A program made the translations under genes and the position numbers. This document shows positions 50,029 through 59,438 of a stretch of DNA of 64,000 bases, one piece after another. The notes beneath the pieces were generated by a model. That model was not told the DNA's origin and did no database searches. It saw nothing but the letters and a program-made list of their open reading frames with translations. Source of the DNA: [Empedobacter] haloabium (GTDB lineage Bacteria; Pseudomonadota; Gammaproteobacteria; Burkholderiales; Burkholderiaceae_D); assembly GCA_008011715.2 (NCBI GenBank), contig CP136508.1, forward strand, positions 2,790,001 through 2,854,000, given 5' to 3'. Position 1 is the first letter of the stretch, and every line of letters starts with the position of its first letter.

Positions 50029-50030
50029 CC

Positions 50031-50384
50031 ATGGCCACGCCCGCCGATCCCGCGTTCCGCCAGCATCTGCAGGCGCTGGCGGACAAGTACCGCGCCAGCA
50101 TCCCGCAGCGGCTCGCGGCGATCGGCGCGGCGCTCGATGCGGCGGGGCCCATGCCCGCCGTGGCGCAACTGGCGCCGCTGCACGAAGCGTTGCACACGGT
50201 GGCGGGCTCCGCCGGCTCGTTCGGCTTTCATGCGCTGGGTGACGAGGCGCGCCGGTTGGAACAGCTGTTGCGCGAGACGATGGCGGGGACGGCGGCATTC
50301 GCCGACGTGGCACCGCAAGTGCGGCGCTACCTGGACTGGGCCAATGACGATCCCACAGGCGCCACAATCAGCGCGCACGATTGA
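50031..50384 (+). CDS. Small Hpt-domain protein
   Basis: A 117-residue helical protein with the histidine phosphotransfer motif LHEALHTVAGSAGSFGFHAL; the phospho-acceptor would be the His of HTVAGSAGSFG near residue 52. It carries nothing else, so it would be a stand-alone phosphorelay intermediate. It starts 2 bases after upp and is surely co-transcribed, an unusual pairing. The cognate kinase is not nearby. Confidence 0.83.
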   Translation: MATPADPAFRQHLQALADKYRASIPQRLAAIGAALDAAGPMPAVAQLAPLHEALHTVAGSAGSFGFHALGDEARRLEQLLRETMAGTAAFADVAPQVRRYLDWANDDPTGATISAHD

Positions 50385-50421
50385 TGCAGGTCAAACACCG
50401 CGTTGGATTATTGTCTATAGT
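50381..50421 (+). promoter_or_regulatory. Candidate FNR/Anr-type site with -10 element
   Basis: TTGAT-GCAG-GTCAA (50381-50394) differs by one base from the FNR consensus TTGAT-N4-ATCAA. A TATAGT hexamer at 50416-50421 would place the site about 41 bases before the start of transcription, the class II activator position. No gene follows until cspA at 50733. Confidence 0.4.
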
Positions 50422-50622
50422 TACACACATACCGGGCGAAACAGCAGCTTCGGGTGGGAAACGCAGCGATTTTGCCGTAGTTCATGAGCGTTACATGACC
50501 GTTTCATGACATTCGGACCGAATTCTTGCTGCCAGGCCACCTTCTAGCTCGTCTGTAGCAATTATTTTCGCAAAAACGTGCTGAAACCGTGACTCGTGAC
50601 GTGCTTTTGGCGCCGTATTCGG

Positions 50623-50628
50623 TATAAT
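50623..50628 (+). promoter_or_regulatory. cspA promoter -10 box and long leader
   Basis: A perfect TATAAT lies about 105 bases before the cspA start codon, leaving a leader of roughly 98 bases. Long structured leaders that sense temperature are known for cspA-type genes. No clear -35 was seen at 17-base spacing. The 50430-50620 stretch holds no recognised gene. Confidence 0.6.
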
Positions 50629-50732
50629 GCGGGATCGTTTAGATTCAAGAGTAGTGCAGTTAGTCTGCCATTGCATACTTGCTTCAAACGATATCACGGG
50701 CGCAAGCTCATTTAACTGTAATAGGAATTGTA

Positions 50733-50936
50733 ATGGCAACTGGTATCGTAAAATGGTTCAATGATTCGAAGGGTTTTGGCTTCATCACCCCTGACGAAGG
50801 CGGCGAAGATCTGTTCGCTCACTTCTCGGCGATCCAAACCACCGGCTTCAAATCTCTGCAAGAGAACCAACGCGTATCTTTCGAAGTGACCGCTGGTCCG
50901 AAAGGCAAGCAAGCTTCGAACATTCAGCCTCTGTAA
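50733..50936 (+). CDS. cspA: Cold-shock protein, CspA family
   Basis: A 67-residue single-domain nucleic-acid-binding protein that melts RNA secondary structure. RNP1 is KGFGFITP and RNP2 is DLFAHFSAI. The ATG at 50733 gives the standard CspA length ([10 protein letters not shown] start); upstream in-frame codons only add leader sequence. AGGAATTG is a modest ribosome site. The gene is monocistronic, with a strong terminator 26 bases after the stop codon. Confidence 0.96.
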   Translation: MATGIVKWFNDSKGFGFITPDEGGEDLFAHFSAIQTTGFKSLQENQRVSFEVTAGPKGKQASNIQPL

Positions 50937-50956
50937 TACGCTGGATCTAACGAAAT

Positions 50957-50987
50957 AAAAAATCCTCGGTTTCCGAGGATTTTTTTT
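50957..50987 (+). terminator. Intrinsic terminator of cspA
   Basis: ATCCTCGG (50962-50969) pairs with CCGAGGAT (50973-50980) around a TTT loop, followed by seven T. A-rich sequence before the stem would also allow termination from the other strand. Confidence 0.92.
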
Positions 50988-51050
50988 CGCCTGTACGTCT
51001 CGCACACGCCCGGCGCGCCCGTCCCCGCCTGTCCGCCGCGACAGCCGAGC

Positions 51051-51234
51051 CTGTGTCCCACCACGGTGTCAGTCACCGAAACGGTACACGAACTCAGCCG
51101 TGCGTCGCGGCCGCGTCGCGGTCGCTGCCTGACACAAGCGCACGTCGGGCCGCACACCGCGCCGGCACCCGTCCACGGCCGGGCTCGTGTCCCACAATGG
51201 TGACTGACCCCGGGGTGGACACGAACTCTGCCGT
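51051..51234. repeat. Two direct copies of an imperfect palindromic repeat
   Basis: A unit of about 51 bases occurs at 51051-51101 and again at 51183-51234. Both run through GTGTCCCAC, then GTCAGT or GACTGA, then GGT or GTGG, ACACGAACT and CCGT. The second copy contains GACTGACCCCGG, the core shared with the repeats at 25.3 and 40.4 kb. They fill the gap between cspA and the LysR gene, and no gene lies in 50988-51247. Confidence 0.7.
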
Positions 51235-51247
51235 CAGAATCGCGTCG

Positions 51248-52153
51248 TCAGCCCCGGCCCCAATACCCCGGCTGCGCATAGCTGCGCCGCAGGAAGTCGA
51301 CGAAGGTGCGAATGCGCAGCGGCAGGTGGCGCCGCTGCGCGAAGACGGCATAGATGTCGTTGCCCGGCGCCGAGTAGCCATCCAGCACCGTCTGCAAGCG
51401 GCCCGCCTCGATGTCCGCGCCGACCTCCCACATCGACCGCCACGCCAGGCCCTTGCCAGCCAGCACCCAGTCATGCAGCACGGCGCCGTCGTTGCAGCTC
51501 ATGTTGCCCGTCACTTTCAGGGTGACGGTCTTGCCGCCGTCGCGGAAGGTCCAGCCGCGCTGGCTGCCTTCGCTGCTGATCGCCATGCAGTTGTGCTTGG
51601 CGAGATCGTCCAGTGTCTGCGGCGCGCCATGACGCTTCAGGTAGGCCGGGGTGGCCACCACCACGCGGTGGTTGTCCGCCAGCTTGACGCTGACGAGGTT
51701 CGAGTCCGACAGGCTGGCAATGCGGATCGCCACGTCGACGCCTTCGCCGATCAGGTCCACCACGCGGTCGTTCAGGTTCAAGGTGACGGTCACGTCGCGG
51801 TGCTCTGCCAGGAACGACGGCACCAGCGGCGCCACGTGCTGGCGGCCGAAGCCGGCCGGCGCCGAGACAAGCAGGTGACCGGTCGCACGCGCGCTGCGTT
51901 CGGACACCGCCGCCTCGGCCGATTCCAGCTCGGCCAGGATGCGCTGGCAGTCTTCCAGAAACGCGGTGCCTTCATCCGTCAGCGCCAGCTTGCGCGTGGT
52001 ACGCTGGAGCAGTTTGACGCCCAGGCGCTGCTCCAGCGCATCCAGGCGGCGGCCGATCACGGCCGGTGCGATACCCTCGGCGCGGGCGGCGGCGGACAGG
52101 CTGCCGCGGGCGACGACTTCGACAAAGGTGGAGATCTGACGGAACTGTCCCAT
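51248..52153 (-). CDS. LysR-family transcriptional regulator
   Basis: A 301-residue regulator. The N-terminal winged helix-turn-helix reads FVEVVARGSLSAAARAEGIA then VIGRRLDALEQRLGVKLLQR. The effector-binding domain follows from about residue 90. It is divergent from malate synthase, and a 7-bp-arm palindrome lies just before its start codon, so control of itself and perhaps of aceB is likely. The inducer is unknown. Confidence 0.92.
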   Translation of the reverse strand: MGQFRQISTFVEVVARGSLSAAARAEGIAPAVIGRRLDALEQRLGVKLLQRTTRKLALTDEGTAFLEDCQRILAELESAEAAVSERSARATGHLLVSAPAGFGRQHVAPLVPSFLAEHRDVTVTLNLNDRVVDLIGEGVDVAIRIASLSDSNLVSVKLADNHRVVVATPAYLKRHGAPQTLDDLAKHNCMAISSEGSQRGWTFRDGGKTVTLKVTGNMSCNDGAVLHDWVLAGKGLAWRSMWEVGADIEAGRLQTVLDGYSAPGNDIYAVFAQRRHLPLRIRTFVDFLRRSYAQPGYWGRG

Positions 52154-52159
52154 AACGCG

Positions 52160-52182
52160 ATCTGTGACAAAAACGCACAGAT
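52160..52182. promoter_or_regulatory. Palindromic operator candidate for the LysR regulator
   Basis: ATCTGTG (52160-52166) and CACAGAT (52176-52182) are perfect inverted arms around 9 bases, 6 bases before the LysR start codon. LysR boxes have dyad symmetry with T-N11-A; this fits loosely. Confidence 0.5.
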
Positions 52183-52198
52183 GAAGTGATTAATTGTC

Positions 52199-52228
52199 TT
52201 GTTTATGTAAGTGTCCGGTCAATATACT
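52199..52228 (+). promoter_or_regulatory. Candidate aceB promoter
   Basis: TTGTTT (52199-52204) and TATACT (52223-52228) are 18 bases apart, 45 bases before the aceB start codon. Plausible sigma-70 promoter with four of six matches at -35. Confidence 0.5.
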
Positions 52229-52273
52229 GGATTACATTGCATCGCACCATATCACAAACCCAAGGAGATTCAG

Positions 52274-53866
<1,593 letters not shown>

Positions 53867-53882
53867 GGACGCGGGCGCTGGC

Positions 53883-54530
53883 TCAGACGTTGCGCTGGGC
53901 CAGCGCGGGCCGCGCCAGGAATTCCTTCAGCCTGGCCTCGTCGATGCGGTGCCCGCCGATCCGGCGCAGCAGTGCGTCGATGCGGTCGGTGCCCCAGAAC
54001 AGCTCGTTCTGGTAGGCGAACGTGGGCACGCCGAACACGCCGCGGCCGATCGCGGCCTCCGTGGCCGCGATCAACTGCTGCTTGACGTCAGGCGTCGCCG
54101 CGGCCACCTGCAGCGCCTCGCCGTTCAGGTCGCAATCCTTGGCCACCTGGCGCAGCACGGCGGCATCCGAAATATCCAGCCCCTTTTCCCACGCAGCCTG
54201 GGCCAGCGCGAACGCGAAGCGCTTGCGGCTGGTCGCGGACGGCACGCAGCTCAGCATGCGCAGCGCCAGCAACGGGTTGAACGGATGGCCCGGCGGGCCG
54301 CGAAACTCCAGCCCCTGCGCGTCGGCCAGCCGCATCACGTCGCGGAACGTCAGCTCGCGCTTGGCCGGCACCTCCGCCGGTCCCTTGATGCCGTGCGCCT
54401 TCAACATCCCTGCCAACAGCACGGGCTCGATCGCCACGTGCACGCCCGTCGCTTCGATACGGGCAAGCTGTTTCGTGGCCAGCCACACGAACGGACTGAT
54501 CGGGTCGAAATAGAAGTGGACCGTTTCCAT
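53883..54530 (-). CDS. 2-Hydroxychromene-2-carboxylate isomerase-like protein (DsbA/GST-kappa fold)
   Basis: A 215-residue thioredoxin-fold protein. FYFDPISPFVWLA at the N terminus has the catalytic Ser in place of the DsbA Cys, and GVFGVPTFAYQNELFWG gives the cis-Pro loop. The family uses glutathione to isomerise 2-hydroxychromene-2-carboxylate in naphthalene breakdown, but no aromatic pathway genes are near. It lies 12 bases downstream of gloB, another glutathione-dependent enzyme, so a detoxification role is as likely. Confidence 0.87.
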   Translation of the reverse strand: METVHFYFDPISPFVWLATKQLARIEATGVHVAIEPVLLAGMLKAHGIKGPAEVPAKRELTFRDVMRLADAQGLEFRGPPGHPFNPLLALRMLSCVPSATSRKRFAFALAQAAWEKGLDISDAAVLRQVAKDCDLNGEALQVAAATPDVKQQLIAATEAAIGRGVFGVPTFAYQNELFWGTDRIDALLRRIGGHRIDEARLKEFLARPALAQRNV

Positions 54531-54542
54531 GGTTTCCTCAAG

Positions 54543-55328
54543 TCAGAAAGTGTTTTTCCATTGCCGCAGCGCGGTAAACACGGCCAGCGGCGAGGCGTCC
54601 AGCGTCACCTTGCCCGCCTGTGTCAGCGTGCGCGCGATGGCGCGCTCGCGGTAGCGCAGGAACGGATTGGTCGCGCGCTCCAGGCCGATCGTGCTGGGCA
54701 CCGTGGGCTCGCCGCGCTCGCGCTTGGCGGTGTCGACGTCGATGCGCTCGCACAGCGCCGCATTGTCCGGTTCGACCGCGGCGGCGAAGCGCAGGTTCGC
54801 CAGCGTGTATTCGTGCGCACAGTACACCTGCGTGCCGGGCGGCAGCGCGGCCAGCTTGTCCAGCGAGGCCGCCATCTGTTCCGGCGTGCCCTCGAAGATG
54901 CGGCCGCAGCCGCCGGCAAACAGGGTGTCGCCGCAGAACACCATCGGCGTTGCGCCCTCATGCACGTAAGCGATATGACCTTTCGTATGGCCTGGCACAT
55001 CGAGCACCGTCAAGGCCAGCGCCAGCCCCGGCACCTGGACGGTATCGCCTTCGACCAGCGGGTCGGTCACGGCGGCGATGCCGTCACCGGCAGGACCGAA
55101 CACGGGCACGGCGTAATGCTGCAATAATTGTGGCACGCCCCCGATGTGGTCAGCATGGTGGTGGGTGAGTAGAATGGCATGCAGGGACAGGCCTTGGCGC
55201 TCGAGCGCGGCCAGCACCGGGCCGGCGTCGCCAGGGTCGACGATGGCCGCGTGACGGCCGTCATGAATGAGCCACAGATAATTGTCGTTGAACGCTGGAA
55301 CGGCCAGGACGTGCAGGGGTGTCGTCAT
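54543..55328 (-). CDS. gloB: Hydroxyacylglutathione hydrolase (glyoxalase II)
   Basis: Hydrolyses S-D-lactoylglutathione to D-lactate and glutathione. It has 261 residues. The binuclear metal site is [10 protein letters not shown] (near residue 55), with [21 protein letters not shown] and CAHEYT completing it. The C-terminal glutathione-binding domain ends the protein. Start 55328 gives the usual [17 protein letters not shown] beginning. Divergent from the methyltransferase gene, 32 bases apart. Confidence 0.95.
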   Translation of the reverse strand: MTTPLHVLAVPAFNDNYLWLIHDGRHAAIVDPGDAGPVLAALERQGLSLHAILLTHHHADHIGGVPQLLQHYAVPVFGPAGDGIAAVTDPLVEGDTVQVPGLALALTVLDVPGHTKGHIAYVHEGATPMVFCGDTLFAGGCGRIFEGTPEQMAASLDKLAALPPGTQVYCAHEYTLANLRFAAAVEPDNAALCERIDVDTAKRERGEPTVPSTIGLERATNPFLRYRERAIARTLTQAGKVTLDASPLAVFTALRQWKNTF

Positions 55329-55360
55329 CGGTTCTTTAAAATGGAACGCACAGGGAACGC

Positions 55361-56158
55361 ATGGATAGCGCAACATCCGAAAAATCCATTATAGCGCTGG
55401 ACAGCTGGCTGCAAACGCCGGCCGGCGCCTACGTGCGCGCCTGGGAGCAGCGCCTGCTGGACGAGCTGACGGCCGATATCTTCGGCTTCAACGCCCTGCA
55501 GATCGGCACGCCGCAGATCGACGCGCTGGCGGCCAGCCGCATGCCGCACAAATGGCTGGCCGAGACGCGCACGCAGGGCGGACTGGCGCCCGAGGGACGC
55601 GCCGTCGCGCTGACCTTCGACTCGGCCGAGCTGCCGTTCGCGTCGCAAAGCCTGGACCTGGTCGTGCTGCCGCACGTGCTCGAGTTCGCCGCCGAGCCGC
55701 ACCAGGTACTGCGCGAAGTGGAGCGGGTGCTGATTCCGGAAGGTCAGCTGATCATCTGCGGCTTCAATCCGGCCAGCCTGTGGGGCCTGCGCCAGGTCAC
55801 GGCGCGCGTCACCGGCGCGCACTACCTGCCCGAGGCGGGGGAATTCATTTCTATGCCGCGCATCAAAGACTGGTTAAAATTGCTGAACATGGGCGTCAGC
55901 CACAGCCATTTCGGCTGTTACGCGCCCGCCTGCCGCACGGAGCCCTGGCTCGCCCGCTATGCCTTCATGGACCGCGCGGGCACGCGCTGGTGGCCTTACT
56001 TCGGTGCCGTCTACCTCGTCCAGGCCATCAAGCGGGTCAAGGGCATGCGCCTGATCGGCCCGGCGTGGAGCAAGAAGTCGGCCAAGGCGCCGGTCGCCGT
56101 ACCGGCCGCCAACAAGCACCGCCAGGCCGACGAGCAGGAAACCATAGCGTCGCAATAA
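55361..56158 (+). CDS. Class I SAM-dependent methyltransferase-like protein
   Basis: A 265-residue protein. The Rossmann core is seen in [37 protein letters not shown] and [15 protein letters not shown]. The glycine-rich SAM loop is reduced (LQIGTP), as in the betaproteobacterial proteins that stand between gloB and rnhA. The substrate is unknown. A basic tail follows from about residue 225. rnhA starts 13 bases downstream. Confidence 0.85.
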   Translation: MDSATSEKSIIALDSWLQTPAGAYVRAWEQRLLDELTADIFGFNALQIGTPQIDALAASRMPHKWLAETRTQGGLAPEGRAVALTFDSAELPFASQSLDLVVLPHVLEFAAEPHQVLREVERVLIPEGQLIICGFNPASLWGLRQVTARVTGAHYLPEAGEFISMPRIKDWLKLLNMGVSHSHFGCYAPACRTEPWLARYAFMDRAGTRWWPYFGAVYLVQAIKRVKGMRLIGPAWSKKSAKAPVAVPAANKHRQADEQETIASQ

Positions 56159-56171
56159 GGTCGAACAAGAT

Positions 56172-56630
56172 ATGAATAGTGAGCAGTACGTGGACAAGGT
56201 GGAGATTTTTACGGACGGGGCCTGCAAGGGCAACCCCGGCACGGGCGGCTGGGGCGCGCTGATGGTGGCCGGCGCGGCCGAGAAGGAGCTGTTCGGTGGC
56301 GAGCTGAACACGACCAATAACCGCATGGAGCTGAAGGCCGTGATCGAGTCGCTGAACGCGCTCAAGCGTCCCTGCGAAGTGGTGCTGCACACCGACAGCC
56401 AGTACGTGCAGAAGGGTATCAGCGAATGGATCCATGGCTGGAAGGCGCGTGGCTGGCGCACCTCCACCAAGGAGCCGGTGAAGAACGCCGACCTGTGGCA
56501 GGCGCTGGACACGGCCCAGGCCGTGCACAAGGTCGACTGGCGCTGGGTGCGCGGCCACAACGGCCATCCCGGCAACGAGCGGGCCGACATGCTGGCCAAC
56601 CGCGGCGTCGAAACGGTCCGCCGCAAGTAA
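56172..56630 (+). CDS. rnhA: Ribonuclease HI
   Basis: Cuts the RNA strand of RNA-DNA hybrids. It has 152 residues. The four carboxylates of the active site are seen: Asp in [11 protein letters not shown], Glu in [11 protein letters not shown], Asp in HTDSQYV and Asp in NERADMLAN; the catalytic His lies in [10 protein letters not shown]. dnaQ follows 54 bases later, the same order as in other Betaproteobacteria and in E. coli (where the two are divergent). Confidence 0.97.
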   Translation: MNSEQYVDKVEIFTDGACKGNPGTGGWGALMVAGAAEKELFGGELNTTNNRMELKAVIESLNALKRPCEVVLHTDSQYVQKGISEWIHGWKARGWRTSTKEPVKNADLWQALDTAQAVHKVDWRWVRGHNGHPGNERADMLANRGVETVRRK

Positions 56631-56684
56631 CCCGGGCGCCGCGTTTGCTATACTGCGCGGCTGTCTTCTTTACTCATCCAACAC

Positions 56685-57386
56685 ATGCGTCAGATCGTTC
56701 TCGATACCGAAACCACCGGTATCAATCCCAAGCTGGGCAACCGCGTCATCGAGATCGGTTGCGTCGAGCTGGTCAACCGCAAGCTGACGGGCAATAACTT
56801 CCACCGTTACATCAACCCGGAACGCGATTCGGAAGAGGGCGCGCTGGCGGTGCACGGCCTGACGACCGAATTCCTCAGCGACAAACCGCGCTTCCATGAG
56901 ATCGTCGAGGAACTGCGCGAGTACATCCGCGGCGCCGAAGTCATCATCCACAACGCGCCGTTCGACCTGGGCTTCCTGAACCACGAGTTCCGCATGCTGA
57001 ACCTGCCGCCGTTCGACGAGCACATCGGCGGCGTCATCGACACGCTGGTGCAGGCCAAGGAACTACGGCCCGGCAAGCGCAATTCGCTGGACGCACTGTG
57101 CGATTTCTATGGCATCTCGAACGCGCACCGCAAGCTGCACGGCGCGCTGCTCGACGCGGAGCTGCTGGCCGACGTCTACCTGTCGATGACGCGTGGCCAG
57201 AACAGCCTGGGCATGGACATCGAGGAAGAGACGTCCGGCGGCACCATTCAACTGGAGCAGGTTGCGCTGGCCGAGATCCTGGTGGTGCGTGCATCGAGCG
57301 AGGAAGCGGCCGCGCACGAGGAATTGTTGAACGGCCTGGACAAGGCGATCAAGGGAACTTGCATCTGGCGTACGCCGGTTGCTTGA
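56685..57386 (+). CDS. dnaQ: DNA polymerase III epsilon subunit (3'-5' proofreading exonuclease)
   Basis: A 233-residue proofreading subunit. The DEDDh motifs are Exo I VLDTETTGINP, Exo II HNAPFDLGFLNHEF and Exo III LHGALLDAELLADVY. The C-terminal segment that binds the alpha subunit follows (GTIQLEQVALAEI onward). The stop is followed at once by the tRNA-Val promoter. Confidence 0.96.
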   Translation: MRQIVLDTETTGINPKLGNRVIEIGCVELVNRKLTGNNFHRYINPERDSEEGALAVHGLTTEFLSDKPRFHEIVEELREYIRGAEVIIHNAPFDLGFLNHEFRMLNLPPFDEHIGGVIDTLVQAKELRPGKRNSLDALCDFYGISNAHRKLHGALLDAELLADVYLSMTRGQNSLGMDIEEETSGGTIQLEQVALAEILVVRASSEEAAAHEELLNGLDKAIKGTCIWRTPVA

Positions 57387-57392
57387 AGTCCC

Positions 57393-57421
57393 TTGACGGG
57401 ACGCAAGTGCCCACCTATAAT
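57393..57421 (+). promoter_or_regulatory. tRNA-Val promoter
   Basis: TTGACG (57393-57398), 17-base spacer, TATAAT (57416-57421); the tRNA begins 11 bases further. A near-consensus sigma-70 promoter. Confidence 0.88.
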
Positions 57422-57432
57422 AATGCTTCTTC

Positions 57433-57507
57433 GGGAGGTTAGCTCAGGGGTAGAGCACTGCATTCACACTGCAGGGGTCGCAAGTTCGAAACTTGCACTT
57501 CCCACCA
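57433..57507 (+). tRNA. tRNA-Val (anticodon CAC)
   Basis: A 75-base cloverleaf folds fully: acceptor GGGAGGT with ACTTCCC, D stem GCTC/GAGC, anticodon stem CTGCA/TGCAG around loop TTCACAC, T stem GCAAG/CTTGC around TTCGAAA. The 3' CCA is encoded. The anticodon CAC reads the valine codon GUG, which is frequent in this GC-rich genome. Confidence 0.97.
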
Positions 57508-57525
57508 GAATTCGCTGTGCTATCA

Positions 57526-57558
57526 AAGGCTTGCAACGTTCAGTTGCAGGCCTTTTTT
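57526..57558 (+). terminator. Intrinsic terminator after tRNA-Val
   Basis: AAGGC-T-TGCAAC pairs with GTTGCA-G-GCCTT (one mismatch), followed by six T. Nearly the same sequence occurs at 59258-59288. Confidence 0.88.
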
Positions 57559-57733
57559 GTTTTGTCCGAAAACATTCCGAAAATCCTCCTTGGACATTGG
57601 CGTACTTCACCAGCTCGGCAGGGCGCCAGGGCTTCCCATCAGTGACCACATCGTCCGGGGGAGGGCGGTCGCGCATGCACGCATGCTTCGTTCGATTAGC
57701 TCTCAATAGAACCAACACGTGTAGCGAGGATTC

Positions 57734-57895
57734 ATGGCAAAAGCGCCCTTTGTCGAAGACCAAAGGCTTAAACACTTATTGAACGTTCCAGGTGTCAGCG
57801 GCGAGTTCCCAGTCCGGAATGGAGTCTTGCTGATGTGCGTCCATGGCTTTTTGAAGTTCGCTAGCCCGGAAGTACGTGACTACCCGTTTGGTTAG
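57734..57895 (+). pseudogene. Decayed N-terminal fragment of a tyrosine-recombinase-like integrase
   Basis: A 53-codon open frame begins MAKAPFVEDQRLKHLLNVPG and continues with VSGEFPVRNGVLLM. From memory this resembles the N terminus of small phage-type integrases of related genera (pattern xKAPFVxDxQLKHLLKV, then PVRDxALL). After residue 35 the similarity stops and a TAG ends the frame; no core recombinase domain or catalytic Arg/Tyr follows. Its place just beyond tRNA-Val, a common integration site, supports a remnant of an island integrase. The identification needs a database check. Confidence 0.45.
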
Positions 57896-57912
57896 GTTAG
57901 GTTAGGCTAGGT
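57891..57912. repeat. Short tandem GTTAG repeat
   Basis: GTTAG occurs three times in a row (57891-57905), followed by GCTAG and GT. It lies at the end of the integrase-like fragment. The rest of 57559-58048 holds no other recognised gene and is AT-richer than the neighbouring chromosome. Confidence 0.7.
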
Positions 57913-58048
57913 GAGACCGCATAAGGTATCAGATATTTCGACCCAATGTTACTTTTGGTGAGTTTCTCTTGCTTGTGTTTTGGTATGATTAGTTTTCTGC
58001 AATATCAAGTTGATCTGCAGTAACAGCTGAAATATGAGGGATTCTAAT

Positions 58049-58825
58049 ATGGACGTACATATTCAAACACCGAAAATAACGCCGACCGGCATGTCGCAGT
58101 TGGTGCTAACATTGCAGTACATTAAGCAAAGCCCTAACTTTGCATTGTTCTATCCGAATATGGATGGTATCACGATCAATATTGGAAACCTGCCTACGAC
58201 AGCCCTGCCATTGTCAGGACAGGTCAATTGGAATCCTTACCAAGGGTTGCAGGTAATTTCGGACACAGGTATTCTCGGGGTGCAGTCGCCTGCGATGGGT
58301 CTGGTTCATGAAATTGCTCACGTCATTTTTGGTCACAATGAGGCACAAGCGACAGCATTCGAAACACGTGTGGCCCTTGATTTGGGAGAGCCGACTCGCG
58401 CAAATTACGGCGCTACCGGCAGTGAAGTGAGGGTGCAGAACGTAACGCAGCACACCGACAATGGACAATGGAAAGCCTTGGACCAAGGAGGCGCTACGAA
58501 GACCGGCGCAACCTATGATGGGAGTACGAATGCACCCAATATGGGATTGGGATACATTCCGACGCCTCCCGGTTTCCCTTGGACTTTCTCTCCGACTGTG
58601 ACTACGTTCTCCTGGGACATCAAGGGTAATCTGGTTGATAAAAGTCATTGGCAGCTTCCTCCAGATGGTCAACAATTCGTGCCGAACAAGTTCGATGCCG
58701 AGTTTTTGGAATTTCATCTGGGACAAGAAGATTCGGCGACAGTCGCTGCATTGCCAATAGAACTTACCGATGCGCAGCATGACGCAGTCCAAATCGTTGG
58801 AGTGCCCGAGTCGGCGCCTTATTGA
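58049..58825 (+). CDS. M91/NleD-like zinc metallopeptidase, possible secreted effector
   Basis: A 258-residue protein. HEIAH (residues 87-91, in MGLVHEIAHVIFGH) is a zinc-peptidase motif. It is followed by FETRVALDLGEPTRANY (about 104-120), which resembles the third-ligand Glu and the R-xx-Y pattern of the M91 family of type III effectors such as NleD. There is no signal peptide. Start 58049 is preferred over 58034 because GAGGG precedes it by 10 bases. Codon use and base composition are AT-richer than the flanking chromosome, which suggests transfer. The small secreted protein downstream may be its immunity partner. Effector function is inference. Confidence 0.65.
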   Translation: MDVHIQTPKITPTGMSQLVLTLQYIKQSPNFALFYPNMDGITINIGNLPTTALPLSGQVNWNPYQGLQVISDTGILGVQSPAMGLVHEIAHVIFGHNEAQATAFETRVALDLGEPTRANYGATGSEVRVQNVTQHTDNGQWKALDQGGATKTGATYDGSTNAPNMGLGYIPTPPGFPWTFSPTVTTFSWDIKGNLVDKSHWQLPPDGQQFVPNKFDAEFLEFHLGQEDSATVAALPIELTDAQHDAVQIVGVPESAPY

Positions 58826-58878
58826 TCACAGTGAGAGTGTCCGGGTTTTATTGTGTTTCCGTATCGATTGGAGAAGCA

Positions 58879-59226
58879 ATGAAGTCGTTTTTATTCATGG
58901 GGCTTGCCATGGCTTCATCCGTTTGCATGAGCCAGACAACAATACCTGAAATGGGAAAGGTATTGGATGAGAAGCCAAGTTCTGGCGAAAGTGCCCCTGC
59001 TCGAACTTCGCCGAAAACCGGGTATGAAAATGCGCCACCCTCGCTGCTGGACGATCAATTTTTTTGGGATCAATTCAAGCATCGAAGTACTCTGACCTGG
59101 GCTTGCAGGGGCTCGAAAAGCGGGAAAGTCGTGGCCAATTCGTATTGCGCTGCGCAACCGATGGAAGATTCCAGATGGCCGGATAAAAAGACGCCTGAAG
59201 ATTACACGGGCGTCCTTACTGATTAG
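58879..59226 (+). CDS. Small secreted protein, possible immunity partner
   Basis: A 115-residue protein with a signal peptide (MKSFLFMGLAMASSVCMSQ; possible lipobox-like Cys16). The mature part has two Cys, in TWACRGSKSGK and ANSYCAAQ, likely a disulphide pair, and ends in WPDKKTPEDYTGVLTD. No family was recognised with certainty. GGAGA precedes the ATG. It begins 53 bases after the metallopeptidase gene and precedes a terminator, so the two form one unit. A periplasmic small protein after a candidate effector is the usual arrangement of type VI effector-immunity pairs, which makes this a fair guess but no more. Confidence 0.6.
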   Translation: MKSFLFMGLAMASSVCMSQTTIPEMGKVLDEKPSSGESAPARTSPKTGYENAPPSLLDDQFFWDQFKHRSTLTWACRGSKSGKVVANSYCAAQPMEDSRWPDKKTPEDYTGVLTD

Positions 59227-59257
59227 GCGCCGCTGACACAACCATCGATGAAGCGTG

Positions 59258-59288
59258 AGGCTTGCAACCTTAGGTTGCAAGCCTTTTT
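59258..59288 (+). terminator. Intrinsic terminator of the two-gene unit
   Basis: AGGCTTGCAACC (59258-59269) pairs perfectly with GGTTGCAAGCCT (59273-59284) around TTA, followed by T residues. It is almost identical to the tRNA-Val terminator. Confidence 0.92.
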
Positions 59289-59438
59289 GTTTTGGCGCTG
59301 TTCGCGCCAAGTAGTGGAACGTCTGATCTCCTGTTGAGATATCTCATGCGGAGTGGAGGCCGGCAATGGGGACGAGGGATTTCCAGGCGGTGTTACAGGC
59401 GCTGCGCCAGCGCCTTTGCCCATCACTTTGCCCATCAT

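Noticed and set aside
57464..57775. 103-codon minus-strand open frame antisense to the tRNA terminator region
   Set aside because: No ribosome site or recognised motif; it overlaps the tRNA and the integrase-like fragment. A segment near RPAELVKYA may be a remnant of something, but nothing could be named.
57393..57782. 130-codon open frame covering tRNA-Val
   Set aside because: It runs through the tRNA gene and its terminator and has no ribosome site; a chance frame.
57891..57912. GTTAG repeat as a telomere-like or CRISPR sequence
   Set aside because: Only three perfect units and one variant; no spacers and no sign of a linear end.
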